Shown here: positions 7,859 to 16,928 of the stretch, piece after piece | How positions within the stretch are numbered: the first letter of the stretch is position 1 | Layout of the letters: every line of letters starts with the position of its first letter | From: Bifidobacterium breve | Lineage (GTDB): Bacteria > Actinomycetota > Thermoleophilia > Solirubrobacterales > Solirubrobacteraceae | NCBI GenBank assembly: GCA_945889475.1 | Contig: CAMDBT010000003.1 | Span: 41,690 to 105,689, forward strand | Direction: 5' to 3' | DNA length: 64,000 bases | The notes under the pieces: generated by a model | The model's database searches: none | What the model was told of the DNA's origin: nothing | What the model saw: the letters and a program-made list of their open reading frames with translations, nothing else | Translations under genes and position numbers: made by a program

Positions 7859-9093
7859 ATCTCTTCACTTCACGCTGGGCTCCCGTTCCCGCCGGCGTTC
7901 GCGAAGTGATCGAGCGAGGGTTGCCGGCGGGCTTCCGCGCCGGTGCGCTCGCGGCCGGGCTGAAGCCGTCGGGCAAGCTCGATCTTGGGATCATCATCTG
8001 CGACGAGCCAGGGGCGACCAGTGCGGCCCGCTTCACGCGCTCAAGCGTTCAGGCCGCGCCGGTGATGCTGACGCGCGAACGCTGCCACCTCGGTCAGCTG
8101 CGCGCCGTCGTCGTCAATAGCGGTAACGCCAACGCGGCGACAGGCCATGACGGCTACGAGGTCGCTGCCGCGATGCAGGATGCCGCCGCCGCTGCGCTCG
8201 GCGTCGGCGCCCACCAGGTGGCCGTCTGCTCAACCGGCGTGATCGGCGTCCAGATCGATCCTGAACCCGTTATCGCAGGCATCAACGAGTGCGCCGAGCA
8301 GCTCTCGGCCGATGGCGTAGACGATTTCCAGCAGGCGATCATGACGACCGACGCTTTTGTGAAGCAAGCAACGATCGAGATTGCCCTATCCGGAGGGCCG
8401 GTAACGATCAGCGCCCAAGCGAAGGGGGCGGGGATGATCCAACCGTCGTTCGCGACGATGCTCTGCTTCATCGAAACCGACGCCAAGCTCGAGGACCACA
8501 CCGCCGAACTGCTGCTTAGCGTGACCGTCAAACGCAGTTTCGATCGAATCTCCGTCGACGGCCAGCTCTCGACCAACGACACCGTCGTGCTGCTCGCCAG
8601 CGGCGCCAGCGGCGTGGCGATCAACCCTGAGAGCGACGACGAGCTGCGCTTCGGCGAGGCGCTCGACGGCCTGCTGCGGGCGCTCGCGATCGCGATTGTG
8701 CGTGATGGCGAGGGAGCCGTGCGCGTTGGCCGCGTGGTAGTTCACGGCGGTAGCGGCCCGAATGTCGAACGCGTAGCACGCTCGGTCGCCAACTCTCCGC
8801 TCGTCAAGACGGCGCTGCACGGCGGCGACCCCAACTGGGGCCGGATTGCCCAGGCCGCTGGAATGGCAATCCCTGACGCTGCTCCGTTGCCGATCGACAT
8901 CGCAATTGAGGGCATGCAGGTCTGCGTTGCCGGTCAGGAGTTACAGCACGATCGGGCTGCGCTCGCGATCCGCGTCAGCGGCGACGAGATCGAATACACC
9001 GTCGGGCTCCCAGGCGAAGGACATCAGGCTGAATGTTTCTTTTCCGATCTAAGCCCGCAATACATCACTATCAACGCCGACTACACGACCTGA
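7855..9093 (+). CDS. argJ: Bifunctional glutamate N-acetyltransferase / amino-acid acetyltransferase
   Basis: ArgJ transfers acetyl from N-acetylornithine to glutamate, making the cyclic arginine route. Some ArgJ also use acetyl-CoA. The 412-residue precursor self-cleaves into two chains before the nucleophilic threonine. Here that is Thr201 in KGAGMIQPSFATML. The oxyanion-hole region CSTGVIGV, the MTTDAF block and the C-terminal HGGDPNWGRI are all conserved. With ArgJ present, a separate argA or argE is not needed for the cycle. The GTG start overlaps the argC stop (GTGA). The gene order argC-J-B-D is standard. Confidence 0.96.
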   Translation: MNLFTSRWAPVPAGVREVIERGLPAGFRAGALAAGLKPSGKLDLGIIICDEPGATSAARFTRSSVQAAPVMLTRERCHLGQLRAVVVNSGNANAATGHDGYEVAAAMQDAAAAALGVGAHQVAVCSTGVIGVQIDPEPVIAGINECAEQLSADGVDDFQQAIMTTDAFVKQATIEIALSGGPVTISAQAKGAGMIQPSFATMLCFIETDAKLEDHTAELLLSVTVKRSFDRISVDGQLSTNDTVVLLASGASGVAINPESDDELRFGEALDGLLRALAIAIVRDGEGAVRVGRVVVHGGSGPNVERVARSVANSPLVKTALHGGDPNWGRIAQAAGMAIPDAAPLPIDIAIEGMQVCVAGQELQHDRAALAIRVSGDEIEYTVGLPGEGHQAECFFSDLSPQYITINADYTT

Positions 9094-9097
9094 GCCA

Positions 9098-9964
9098 ATG
9101 AACCCAATCATCCCCACACGCGACGTCGCAACACTGCTTGAGGCGCTGCCATACATCCGCGAGTTCCACGGACAGACAATCGTGATCAAGTACGGCGGCG
9201 CGGCGATGGAAGACCCCGCCCTCTGCGAGGAGTTTGCGCGCGATGTCGTGCTGCTCAAGTACGTCGGTCTCAACCCGATCGTTGTTCACGGCGGCGGCCC
9301 CGAGATCACCGACTACATGGAGCGGCTTGGGCTTCCGGTCGAGTTCCGCGGCGGGCTGCGCGTCAGCGACGAGGCGACAGTTGAGGTGGCGAAGATGGTG
9401 CTGATCGGCAAAGTCAACAAGGAGATCGTGCTGCGCCTTGGCCGCTACGGCCAACCTGCCGTGGGACTCAGCGGCGATGATGGCAATCTGTTCAGCGTTT
9501 CGCGCCGCAGCGCCCCGGACGGCAGCGACATCGGCTTCGTCGGCGGGATTGATCACGTTGACGTAGACGTGATCAATCACATTGCGAGTGATTACATCCC
9601 GGTGATCGCCTCGATCGGCCCGGGCGCCGATGGCCAGAGCTACAACATCAACGCCGACGATGCTGCCGCCGCGGTAGCGCTGGCGACCTGTGCCTACAAG
9701 GCGATCTTCCTGACCGATGTTGCTGGCTGGCTGGAGAACGCGGATGACCCCGAGAGTTTGATTAGCCAAGCGACCCCCGATCAGCTGCGCGCCGCGCTCG
9801 ACTCGGTCGACGGTGGCATGCGGCCGAAACTTGAAGCCTGCCTGAATGTCGTTGATGGCGGAGTCGGCTCGGCCCACATCGTTGACGGGCGAGTGCCGCA
9901 CTCGCTGCTGCTGGAGCTGTTCACCGACGCCGGGATGGGAACGAAGATCGCGGCGCAGCAGTGA
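9098..9964 (+). CDS. argB: Acetylglutamate kinase
   Basis: Phosphorylates N-acetylglutamate with ATP. This is usually the arginine-inhibited step in organisms using ArgJ. The amino-acid kinase fold is seen in IVIKYGGAAM (phosphate-binding lysine), VHGGGPEI, FRGGLRVSDEATVEVAKM, GLSGDDGNLF and YNINADDAAAAVALA. The 288-residue length and an N-terminal helix (about the first 18 residues) resemble the hexameric, arginine-sensitive kinases, though inhibition is inferred. It lies four bases after argJ and overlaps argD (GTGA). Confidence 0.96.
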   Translation: MNPIIPTRDVATLLEALPYIREFHGQTIVIKYGGAAMEDPALCEEFARDVVLLKYVGLNPIVVHGGGPEITDYMERLGLPVEFRGGLRVSDEATVEVAKMVLIGKVNKEIVLRLGRYGQPAVGLSGDDGNLFSVSRRSAPDGSDIGFVGGIDHVDVDVINHIASDYIPVIASIGPGADGQSYNINADDAAAAVALATCAYKAIFLTDVAGWLENADDPESLISQATPDQLRAALDSVDGGMRPKLEACLNVVDGGVGSAHIVDGRVPHSLLLELFTDAGMGTKIAAQQ

Positions 9965-11136
9965 AGTTCGATCAGCTTCAAGCCGCTGACGATGCGAACG
10001 TAATCGGTACCTACGCGCGGCTGCCGCTGCAGGTCGTGCGCGGGGCTGGCAGTTGGGTCTGGGATGGGGACGACAACCAGTATCTCGACCTGCTCTGCGG
10101 CATCTCCGTCACCAGCCTTGGTCATTGCCACCCGCATGTTGTTGAGGCGATCCGTGATCAAGCGCGGACCTTGATCCACGCCTCCAACCTGTTCTATACC
10201 GAGCCTGGCATCCGACTCGCCGAGCGGCTTTCGGCAAGCTCGCTTGGGGGCAAGGTTGTCTTCGGCAACTCGGGCGCCGAGGCGATCGAGGCGGCAATCA
10301 AGTGTGCTCGGCGGGCGAAACAGGGCGGCGAGATTGTGACGCTCGAGAACGGGTTCCACGGCCGCACCTACGGCGCGCTATCGGCGACGCATCAGGAGTC
10401 CAAGCAGGCGCCGTTCGCGCCGATGGTTCCGGGCTTCAAGGCTGCCGCAGCGAGCGTTGAGTCGATCGAGCAGGTGGTCGGGCCACAGACAGCCGCGTTG
10501 ATCATCGAACCGATTCAGGGCGAGAGCGGGGTTCACCCGATCGCCGACGATCTGCTCGTCGCGGCACGCGAGATCTGTGACCGCCACGAGGCCGCATTGA
10601 TCTTCGATGAGATCCAAACCGGGATGGGGCGCACCGGGACGCTCTGGGCGTACCAAACGACCGGAGTGACGCCGGACGCGATCGTCACCGCCAAGGCGCT
10701 CGGTGGCGGCCTGCCGATCGGTGCGCTGATCACCGGTGAGCGCCTTGCCGACTCGCTCCAGCGCGGCGATCACGGCTCAACCTTCGCCGGCGGCCCGGTC
10801 GTGGCGCAGGCAGCGTTGGCTGCCCTCGCTGTGACCGACGATCAGTACCTGCTAGGCCGAGTCAACATGCTCGGCGAACGGTTGCGCGAGGCAATCTTGT
10901 TGCTGCCCGGGGTAACGGAGGTTCGTGGCCGCGGGCTGATGATTGGCTTTGACATCGAGAGCGGCGACGCGCCCGGGATGGTGAATGCCGCGCTCGCTCA
11001 GCAGCGCGTGCTGATCAACGCTACCGGCCCCAACACCGTCCGTCTGCTGCCACCGCTGACGATCGACGATGACGAACTGGCGGAGGCGATCACGCGGGTT
11101 GCCAGCGCGCTCGCGAACCACGCCGCCCACAGCTGA
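9961..11136 (+). CDS. argD: Acetylornithine aminotransferase
   Basis: A PLP-dependent class III aminotransferase that converts N-acetylglutamate semialdehyde to N-acetylornithine. ArgD proteins often also serve lysine synthesis. The PLP lysine is Lys245 in VTAKALGGGLPIGA. NSGAEAIEAAIKCARR, LIFDEIQTGMGRTG and HGSTFAGGPV are conserved. The 391-residue length is normal. The GTG start overlaps the argB stop. No argF follows, unlike many actinobacterial arg operons; the next gene is argG, 26 bp away and with its own promoter-like element. Confidence 0.95.
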   Translation: MKFDQLQAADDANVIGTYARLPLQVVRGAGSWVWDGDDNQYLDLLCGISVTSLGHCHPHVVEAIRDQARTLIHASNLFYTEPGIRLAERLSASSLGGKVVFGNSGAEAIEAAIKCARRAKQGGEIVTLENGFHGRTYGALSATHQESKQAPFAPMVPGFKAAAASVESIEQVVGPQTAALIIEPIQGESGVHPIADDLLVAAREICDRHEAALIFDEIQTGMGRTGTLWAYQTTGVTPDAIVTAKALGGGLPIGALITGERLADSLQRGDHGSTFAGGPVVAQAALAALAVTDDQYLLGRVNMLGERLREAILLLPGVTEVRGRGLMIGFDIESGDAPGMVNAALAQQRVLINATGPNTVRLLPPLTIDDDELAEAITRVASALANHAAHS

Positions 11137-11149
11137 GTCGAACTCTGCC

Positions 11150-11155
11150 TAGACT
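11150..11155 (+). promoter_or_regulatory. Leaderless-type -10 element of argG
   Basis: TAGACT is followed by exactly seven bases and the argG ATG. There is no Shine-Dalgarno, so transcription would begin at or within a base or two of the ATG. Confidence 0.6.
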
Positions 11156-11162
11156 GGCGCCG

Positions 11163-12428
11163 ATGACTGAGCCACAGCGAACAGCCAGCTACGTAGCCAA
11201 TCGAGACGAAGTCGGACGCGTTCTGCTGCTCTTCTCAGGCGGTCTAGACACGAGCGTGATGTGCAAGTGGATTCAGGACGAATACGAGGCCGAAGTCGTG
11301 GCCTTGACAATTAACCTCGGCCAGCCGGGCGAGGACTACGAGGTCGTCAAACAGAAGGCGCTCGATCTCGGCGCGATCGCCGCCGAAGTGATCGACGCGC
11401 GCGAGCAGTTCGCGCGTGAATTCGTCGCTCCAGCAATTCTCGCCAACGGAACCTACGGCCTCGGCTATCCGCTTTTCACAGCGCTCGGGCGCCCGCTGAT
11501 CGCCAAGCTTGCAGTTGACGGAGCGCGACGCCACGGCTGTGACACGATCGCCCACGGCTGCACCGGCAAGGGCAACGATCAAGTGCGGATCGACGGCACC
11601 GTCGCGACGCTTGCCCCGGAGCTCAAAATTGTTGCGCCGGTACGCCAGTGGCAGATGGGCCGTGAGGAGGAGATCGCCTACGCCCGCGAGCACGGAATCC
11701 CAATCAAGGGCGGCGCCGAGCAGGCGCCGTACTCGATCGACGACAACCTCTGGGGGCGGTCCTCGGAAGGACGCTGGATCGAACAGCTCGATCACGCTCC
11801 CGACGATGATGTCTTCCAGCTCGTGACGCCGCCGGAGCGCGCGCCAGATCAGGCGCAGACGGTTGAGGTCGGCTTCGAGGCCGGTGTTCCGGTCTCGCTC
11901 GACGGCGAACAGCTGGAGCTCGTTGAGTTGCTCGACCGTGCGACCGAGATCGGCTGCCGCCACGGCGTCGGCATCGTCGACCACATCGAAGACCGGATCG
12001 TCGGTCTGAAGGTCCGTGACATTTACGAGGTTCCTGCGGCGACGATCATCCTTACCGCGCACGCAGAACTGGAGCGGCTCGTCTCAACGATCCACCAGAA
12101 CCAGTTCAAAGCCAGTCTCGACCGCCAGTGGGCGTACCTCGTCTACGCCGGCCTTTGGTGGGAGCCACTGCGGGAAAACATCGACGCCTACATGCGCAGC
12201 GCCAACGAGCGCGTGACGGGCACGATCGGAATCAAGTGCTTCAAGGGTTCGGCCAGCGTGGTCACGCGCTCGTCGCCAAACGCCGTCTACGACGCCGCGC
12301 TAGCGACCTTCGACAGCTCCGGTGGCCTGTTCAGTCAGAACGCCTCGCCAGGTTTCATCGAGCTCTGGACGTTGCAGTCGCGGATGGCGCACCGCCTGCG
12401 TGAGTCGCAGCAGGCCGAGCGCGGTTAG
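11163..12428 (+). CDS. argG: Argininosuccinate synthase
   Basis: Condenses citrulline and aspartate with ATP to argininosuccinate, the penultimate arginine step. The N-type ATP pyrophosphatase P-loop SGGLDTS is at residues 25-31. GCTGKGNDQVRID and IDDNLWGRSSEGRWIE are hallmark blocks. The 421-residue product is slightly longer than the most common roughly 400-residue form. The start codon is fixed by the -10-like TAGACT seven bases upstream. Its partner argH is 46 kb away at 58615, and argF is not in the window. Confidence 0.96.
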   Translation: MTEPQRTASYVANRDEVGRVLLLFSGGLDTSVMCKWIQDEYEAEVVALTINLGQPGEDYEVVKQKALDLGAIAAEVIDAREQFAREFVAPAILANGTYGLGYPLFTALGRPLIAKLAVDGARRHGCDTIAHGCTGKGNDQVRIDGTVATLAPELKIVAPVRQWQMGREEEIAYAREHGIPIKGGAEQAPYSIDDNLWGRSSEGRWIEQLDHAPDDDVFQLVTPPERAPDQAQTVEVGFEAGVPVSLDGEQLELVELLDRATEIGCRHGVGIVDHIEDRIVGLKVRDIYEVPAATIILTAHAELERLVSTIHQNQFKASLDRQWAYLVYAGLWWEPLRENIDAYMRSANERVTGTIGIKCFKGSASVVTRSSPNAVYDAALATFDSSGGLFSQNASPGFIELWTLQSRMAHRLRESQQAERG

Positions 12429-12431
12429 GCT
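12426..12431 (+). promoter_or_regulatory. Leaderless-type -10 element of the small membrane protein gene
   Basis: TAGGCT overlaps the argG stop codon and ends six bases before the ATG at 12438. It supports that ATG over the GTG at 12432. Confidence 0.5.
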
Positions 12432-12437
12432 GTGGCG

Positions 12438-12632
12438 ATGAGCAGACCTCGCGCCTATCGAACTATCGGCTTTCTCCTTCTGCGTGGCGGCCGCCTCTAC
12501 GTCCGCCTGCGCTATCCCAATCTGCTCCGCAAGCTAATTACCGTCGTCGGATCAGTGGCCGCGGTTGGTCTGCTTATCGCTCTTGTGTCGGCTCTCACTG
12601 GTCGCAGCAACGTCAACGCAATGACGCCCTAG
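12438..12632 (+). CDS. Small single-span membrane protein, function unknown
   Basis: A 64-residue product that I do not recognise. It has a strongly basic N-terminal half (MSRPRAYRTIGF, then RGGRLYVRLRYPNLLRK) followed by one hydrophobic segment (LITVVGSVAAVGLLIALVSA, about residues 33-52). This implies an inner-membrane anchor with the basic part in the cytoplasm. Evidence that it is real is the start/stop placement between argG and the next gene, and a TAGGCT promoter element at the correct leaderless distance. The GTG at 12432 would add two residues. It lies immediately before a coiled-coil protein, possibly a partner. Confidence 0.5.
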   Translation: MSRPRAYRTIGFLLLRGGRLYVRLRYPNLLRKLITVVGSVAAVGLLIALVSALTGRSNVNAMTP

Positions 12633-12645
12633 CCTCGGCGCCCGG

Positions 12646-12651
12646 TACGCT
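12646..12651 (+). promoter_or_regulatory. Leaderless-type -10 element of the coiled-coil gene
   Basis: TACGCT ends seven bases before the ATG at 12659, and no Shine-Dalgarno is present. Confidence 0.5.
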
Positions 12652-12658
12652 TGCGGTA

Positions 12659-13351
12659 ATGGAGCAGGTAGGACCCTCTCAGAATGATCCGGAGCGTTTC
12701 ATCGACGCTGGCGTTCTTGCCGAGCGTCGCGCCCGCCGCGCCGAACTTGCGGAGGCTGAGCTGCGCGAGCGGCTCGCGGGGGCGGAGCAGCGTGTGGCCG
12801 AACTCGAGCAGATCGCAGACAGCTCAAAGCGCGCCCGCGATGAGCTGAAGCGACGGACCGATCGCGAGCTGGAGATTGCTGCGCTACTTGGCGAAGCCGC
12901 CGACGCGGTCCGCGCTGCGCGCGAGGCGGTAGATCATGAAATTCATGCCCGCGAGGCAGCCGAGGCTGCGCTGCGAGCCGAGCGTATCGCCCGCGAGGCG
13001 GCCGAGCAGTCGGTCGTCGCTGAGCGCGCCGCGCGTGACGCCGCGACGGCAGCGATCGTCTCGGCCCGCGTGCGAAGCAGCGAGGCCGCCCCGGCCGCGG
13101 AGCGACTGGCGCCTCCTGCCGCGGCGGCAACGGAGGAGAGCAAAGCGCTGCTTGCCGGCTTGACGATGGCGGCCGCCCGGCTGCGCGCGCAGGCGTCAGC
13201 GTTGCCCGAGGACGAGGCCCCTGGCGATCCGTCGGCCGGTCGGCGCGGCGGAGCGGAGGCCGAGGCTCGAAGGCGCGCAGATCGTGGCGGCGGCGGACTG
13301 GTCGGTTGGACGGCTCGCGCGCTGCGCAAGCTCCGCTCAGAGCGGCCTTAA
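12659..13351 (+). CDS. Alanine/arginine/glutamate-rich coiled-coil protein, function unknown
   Basis: A 230-residue protein of low complexity. Residues about 20-140 are rich in Ala, Glu and Arg with heptad-like spacing (ELAEAELRERLAGAEQRVAE; AEAALRAERIAREAAEQSVV), predicting a long coiled coil. A Pro/Ala-rich hinge, a second helical segment near 160-180 and a Gly/Arg-rich, basic C-terminus ending ARALRKLRSERP follow. No signal peptide or membrane span is seen. A structural or scaffold role is possible, but nothing in the sequence proves it. It ends 52 bp before dnaE and has its own -10-like element. Confidence 0.6.
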   Translation: MEQVGPSQNDPERFIDAGVLAERRARRAELAEAELRERLAGAEQRVAELEQIADSSKRARDELKRRTDRELEIAALLGEAADAVRAAREAVDHEIHAREAAEAALRAERIAREAAEQSVVAERAARDAATAAIVSARVRSSEAAPAAERLAPPAAAATEESKALLAGLTMAAARLRAQASALPEDEAPGDPSAGRRGGAEAEARRRADRGGGGLVGWTARALRKLRSERP

Positions 13352-13388
13352 CGCTTTTCGAAGGCTCGCCAGCGTCCGGTACTGCGCC

Positions 13389-13394
13389 TATCCT
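13389..13394 (+). promoter_or_regulatory. -10-like element upstream of dnaE
   Basis: TATCCT ends nine bases before the dnaE GTG at 13404. A very short or absent 5' leader is implied. Confidence 0.45.
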
Positions 13395-13403
13395 CAGCGC
13401 TCG

Positions 13404-16400
13404 GTGTCCGCCCCTCGATCTGTCCATCTTCACGTTCACTCGGAGTACTCACTGCTTGACGGCGCCTGCGCGATCGACGCGCTTGCCGAGCAGGCCGCGA
13501 GCTTCGAACAGCCGGCGCTCGCGCTAACCGATCACGGCGTAATGAATGGTGCCGTCGAGCACTGTCAGGCGTGTAATCGGCACGGAATCAAGCCAATCCT
13601 CGGCTGCGAGATCTACTACGCCGAGAAGCCCAAGCCCGGCGCAAGCGGCAAGAATGAGCACAACCACCTGACCTTATTGGCGTCCAGTGATAGCGGCTAC
13701 CGCAACCTTGTCAAGCTCTGTTCCGACGGTTTTCTCGAAGGGCTTGAGCGCGGCAAGCCGACCGTCGACATGGCGCAGATCGATAGCCACAGCGACGGTC
13801 TGATCGCGCTGACCGGATGCCTCGCATCGCGCTTTGCCGGTCGGCTAGCCGAGGGGCGTGAGGACGAAGCGCGCGCCCACGTTGACCAGCTAATCGGCGC
13901 GCTCGGCAGCGAGAACGTTTACTTCGAAATCCAGAACAATGGCATCGCCGCTCAAGACCGTGCCAACGAAGCGATTGTTCGGATCGCGCGCGAGATGGGA
14001 GCTTCTCTGGTCGGTACCGGAGACGTCCATTATCTACGCCACGAGGATCATCGCCACCACACAGCGCTGCTCTGCGTGCAGACGAAGTCAACGCTCGAAA
14101 ACCCGCGACTGATCTTCGAGACGAACGAGTTCTACCTACGCAACAACGAACAGATGGCAAAGGCCTTCAAAGAATGGCCAGAAGCGATCGCGTCAACGGT
14201 TGAAATCGGTGAACGCTGCAACGTCGCGCTGGAGCTCGGCCGCCAGTTGATTCCGCGCTTCCTGCCCGATGACGAAGACGAGAAGGCCTACCTTGAGAAG
14301 CTCGTCCGCGAAGGTCTTCGCGGACGCTACGGCGAGCCGCCGCCGGCCGAGGCGGTCGAGCGGATGGAGATGGAGCTCGCGGTTATCGATCGGATGGGAT
14401 TCAACGCCTACTTCCTGATCGTTTGGGACTTCGTCCGCTGGGCGCGCGAGAACGGCATCGTCGTCGGCCCTGGCCGTGGCTCGGCGGCAGGGTCGATCGT
14501 CTCCTACACGCTCGCGATAACCGACGTTGACCCGCTCCGCTACGACCTTCTGTTTGAGCGCTTCCTTAACCCCGAGCGCGTCTCGATGCCTGATATTGAC
14601 ATCGATTTCTCGGTTCGCGGCCGCGAAAAGGTGATTCAGTACGTGACCGAAAAGTATGGCCGCGAATCGGTCGCTCAGATAGTCACCTTCGGACGGATGT
14701 TCCCGCGGCAGGCGACCCGTGACGCGGCGCGCGTGCTCGGCCACGATTACGGCGCCGGCGACCGGCTGGCGAAGTTGATTCCCGACCCCATCCAAGGCCG
14801 CCCGCCAAGCTTCGATGACTGCATGAAGCAAGGTCAGCCGCTGCGCCAAGCCTGCGACGATGATCCGACTGCAGCGCAGATCGTTGACGTTGCTCGCGGC
14901 CTTGAGGGCGTAGTGCGCAACTCTTCGATCCACGCCGCAGCGGTCGTGATCGCCGACCGGCCGCTGACGGAGATCGTCCCCGTGCAGCTCGCCGACGCGA
15001 ACACAACCGACGACGAAGGTAACCGCGTCTACAAGGTCGTAACGCAGTTCTCGATGAAGCCGGTAGAGCAGGTCGGGCTGCTGAAGATGGACTTCCTTGG
15101 CCTGCGCAACCTTGACGTGATCGAAGATGCGCTCGACATCATCGAGCGTTCAGTCGGTGAGCGCCCGCGGATGGCGACGCTCCCGCTAGACGACCAGACG
15201 ACCTACGAGATGCTGGCCCGCGGTGATTCGGGCGGCGTCTTCCAGTTTGAGTCCGAAGGCATGCAGGATGCGCTGCGAACCGTGAGGCCGACTGAGTTCG
15301 ATGACCTCGTCGCTCTGGTGGCGCTCTACCGCCCGGGGGCGATGGATCAGATCGGTACCTACGCAAAGGGCAAACGCGATCCGTCGACGGTCACGATTCG
15401 AGACCAGCGGCTGGCGCCGATTCTGGGCAAGACCTACGGCGTAATTCTCTACCAGGAACAAGCGATGCAGATCGCGACGCAGCTGGCCGGCTTCAGTGGC
15501 GCGAAGGCCGACGATCTTCGCAAAGCGATCGGTAAGAAGGACCGCGCGGCGATGGCCAAGCTGGAGCCCGAGTTCCGCGAAGGCTGCAAGAGCTCGGATA
15601 CCGCTGCCCACGTGATCGATTGGATGTGGACGACGAACGAGAAGTCGGCCGACTATTCGTTCAACCGCTCGCACGCTGCCTGCTACGCGCTGATCGCCTA
15701 TCGCACCGCATGGCTGAAAGCCAACTATCCGGCCGAGTACATGGCGGCGGTTATCTCGTCGGTGATGGATACGAAGGACAAGGTGCCGATCTTCATCAAC
15801 CGCTGCGAAGAGATGGGGATCGAAATTCTTCCGCCCGACGTAAACCTCTCCGACCATGCTTTCGTTGTTGATGACGGTGCGATTCGGTTCGGCCTCGACG
15901 CCGTCAAGGGGGTCGGTTATCAGGCCGTTGAGGCGATCAAGGAGAGCCGCGAGCGCGAAGGCGACTTCATCTCGCTGTGGGATTTCTGCGAGCGGGTCGA
16001 CGGTCGGCTGGTCAACAAGCGCGCGCTCGAGGCGCTGATCAAGTGCGGCGCCTTCGGGTCGACCGGCGCCACTCGTCAGGGAATGATGCAGGTGCTCGAG
16101 CAGGCACAGACGGCCGGTCAGCAGGCGCAGAGTGACGCCCAGATTGGCCAAGCATCGATCTTCGATGAGGTCGGCGAATCCGGTAAACCTGCGGCTGGCC
16201 GCGTTTACCCGCCGATCCCCGGCGCCGAATACAGCGAGCGCGAGCTGCTCGCCGCGGAGAAAGAAGCGATCGGCTGTTTCCTCTCCACCCATCCGCTGAA
16301 GGAGGTCCGCGGGGCGCTGGCCGCGGCCTCTGATTGCTCGCTCGCTGCGCTGGCAGACCGCCGTGACGGCGACTCAGTGACGGTCGGCGGCATCATCACT

Positions 16401-16925
16401 GCGGCGCGCAAGATCCGCACCAAGAAAGGCGATCAGATGATGTTCGCAACGCTCAACGATCTCCAGACTGACATTGAGCTGGTGATCTTCGGCAAGACGC
16501 TTGAGCAGCACGGCGACGCGCTTGACGTCGATCAGATTGTGCTCGTCAAAGGCCGCGTCGATCACAAGGACAGCAGCAAGACTTGCGTCGTGGCGCAATC
16601 GGTTGAGCGCTTTGAGCCGAGCGCGGAGCAGATTGAGAATGGCGCGGCCGCCGAAGCACTCGAAGCGCTCGGCCCGCGGCCGATTCACCTCAAAGTTGAC
16701 GCCACCGACAGCGGCCTGCTGGCGAGCGTGATCGACGAGCTAAAACATATTCTCGGAAACCACAGCGGCGAGCATGAGGTTGTGCTCGACATCACTACCT
16801 CCGGCGGTGGCCGCAGCCTCAAGTTCGGCGAGCGTTACCGCGTCGCTCCTACGCCTAGTCTGCGCGCAGAGCTCGAGCATGTGCTCGGTCCGGCGGCAAT
16901 CCGCACCTCCGGCCAGGCTGCCTGA
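13404..16925 (+). CDS. dnaE: DNA polymerase III subunit alpha
   Basis: The replicative C-family polymerase catalytic subunit, 1173 residues. The N-terminal PHP domain opens with HLHVHSEYSLLDG (8-20), retaining metal-binding histidines that could support proofreading. The palm has GPGRGSAAGSIVSYTL and PDIDIDF with catalytic aspartates Asp397 and Asp399. The third is Asp563 in LKMDFLGLRNL. The fingers, helix-hairpin-helix, OB-fold (about 985-1075, DSVTVGGIITAARKIRTKKG) and C-terminal tail follow. The GTG at 13404 is chosen because the PHP signature begins seven residues later and longer starts run into the upstream gene. Convergent nfo follows after 3 bp. Confidence 0.96.
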   Translation: MSAPRSVHLHVHSEYSLLDGACAIDALAEQAASFEQPALALTDHGVMNGAVEHCQACNRHGIKPILGCEIYYAEKPKPGASGKNEHNHLTLLASSDSGYRNLVKLCSDGFLEGLERGKPTVDMAQIDSHSDGLIALTGCLASRFAGRLAEGREDEARAHVDQLIGALGSENVYFEIQNNGIAAQDRANEAIVRIAREMGASLVGTGDVHYLRHEDHRHHTALLCVQTKSTLENPRLIFETNEFYLRNNEQMAKAFKEWPEAIASTVEIGERCNVALELGRQLIPRFLPDDEDEKAYLEKLVREGLRGRYGEPPPAEAVERMEMELAVIDRMGFNAYFLIVWDFVRWARENGIVVGPGRGSAAGSIVSYTLAITDVDPLRYDLLFERFLNPERVSMPDIDIDFSVRGREKVIQYVTEKYGRESVAQIVTFGRMFPRQATRDAARVLGHDYGAGDRLAKLIPDPIQGRPPSFDDCMKQGQPLRQACDDDPTAAQIVDVARGLEGVVRNSSIHAAAVVIADRPLTEIVPVQLADANTTDDEGNRVYKVVTQFSMKPVEQVGLLKMDFLGLRNLDVIEDALDIIERSVGERPRMATLPLDDQTTYEMLARGDSGGVFQFESEGMQDALRTVRPTEFDDLVALVALYRPGAMDQIGTYAKGKRDPSTVTIRDQRLAPILGKTYGVILYQEQAMQIATQLAGFSGAKADDLRKAIGKKDRAAMAKLEPEFREGCKSSDTAAHVIDWMWTTNEKSADYSFNRSHAACYALIAYRTAWLKANYPAEYMAAVISSVMDTKDKVPIFINRCEEMGIEILPPDVNLSDHAFVVDDGAIRFGLDAVKGVGYQAVEAIKESREREGDFISLWDFCERVDGRLVNKRALEALIKCGAFGSTGATRQGMMQVLEQAQTAGQQAQSDAQIGQASIFDEVGESGKPAAGRVYPPIPGAEYSERELLAAEKEAIGCFLSTHPLKEVRGALAAASDCSLAALADRRDGDSVTVGGIITAARKIRTKKGDQMMFATLNDLQTDIELVIFGKTLEQHGDALDVDQIVLVKGRVDHKDSSKTCVVAQSVERFEPSAEQIENGAAAEALEALGPRPIHLKVDATDSGLLASVIDELKHILGNHSGEHEVVLDITTSGGGRSLKFGERYRVAPTPSLRAELEHVLGPAAIRTSGQAA

Positions 16926-16928
16926 GCT

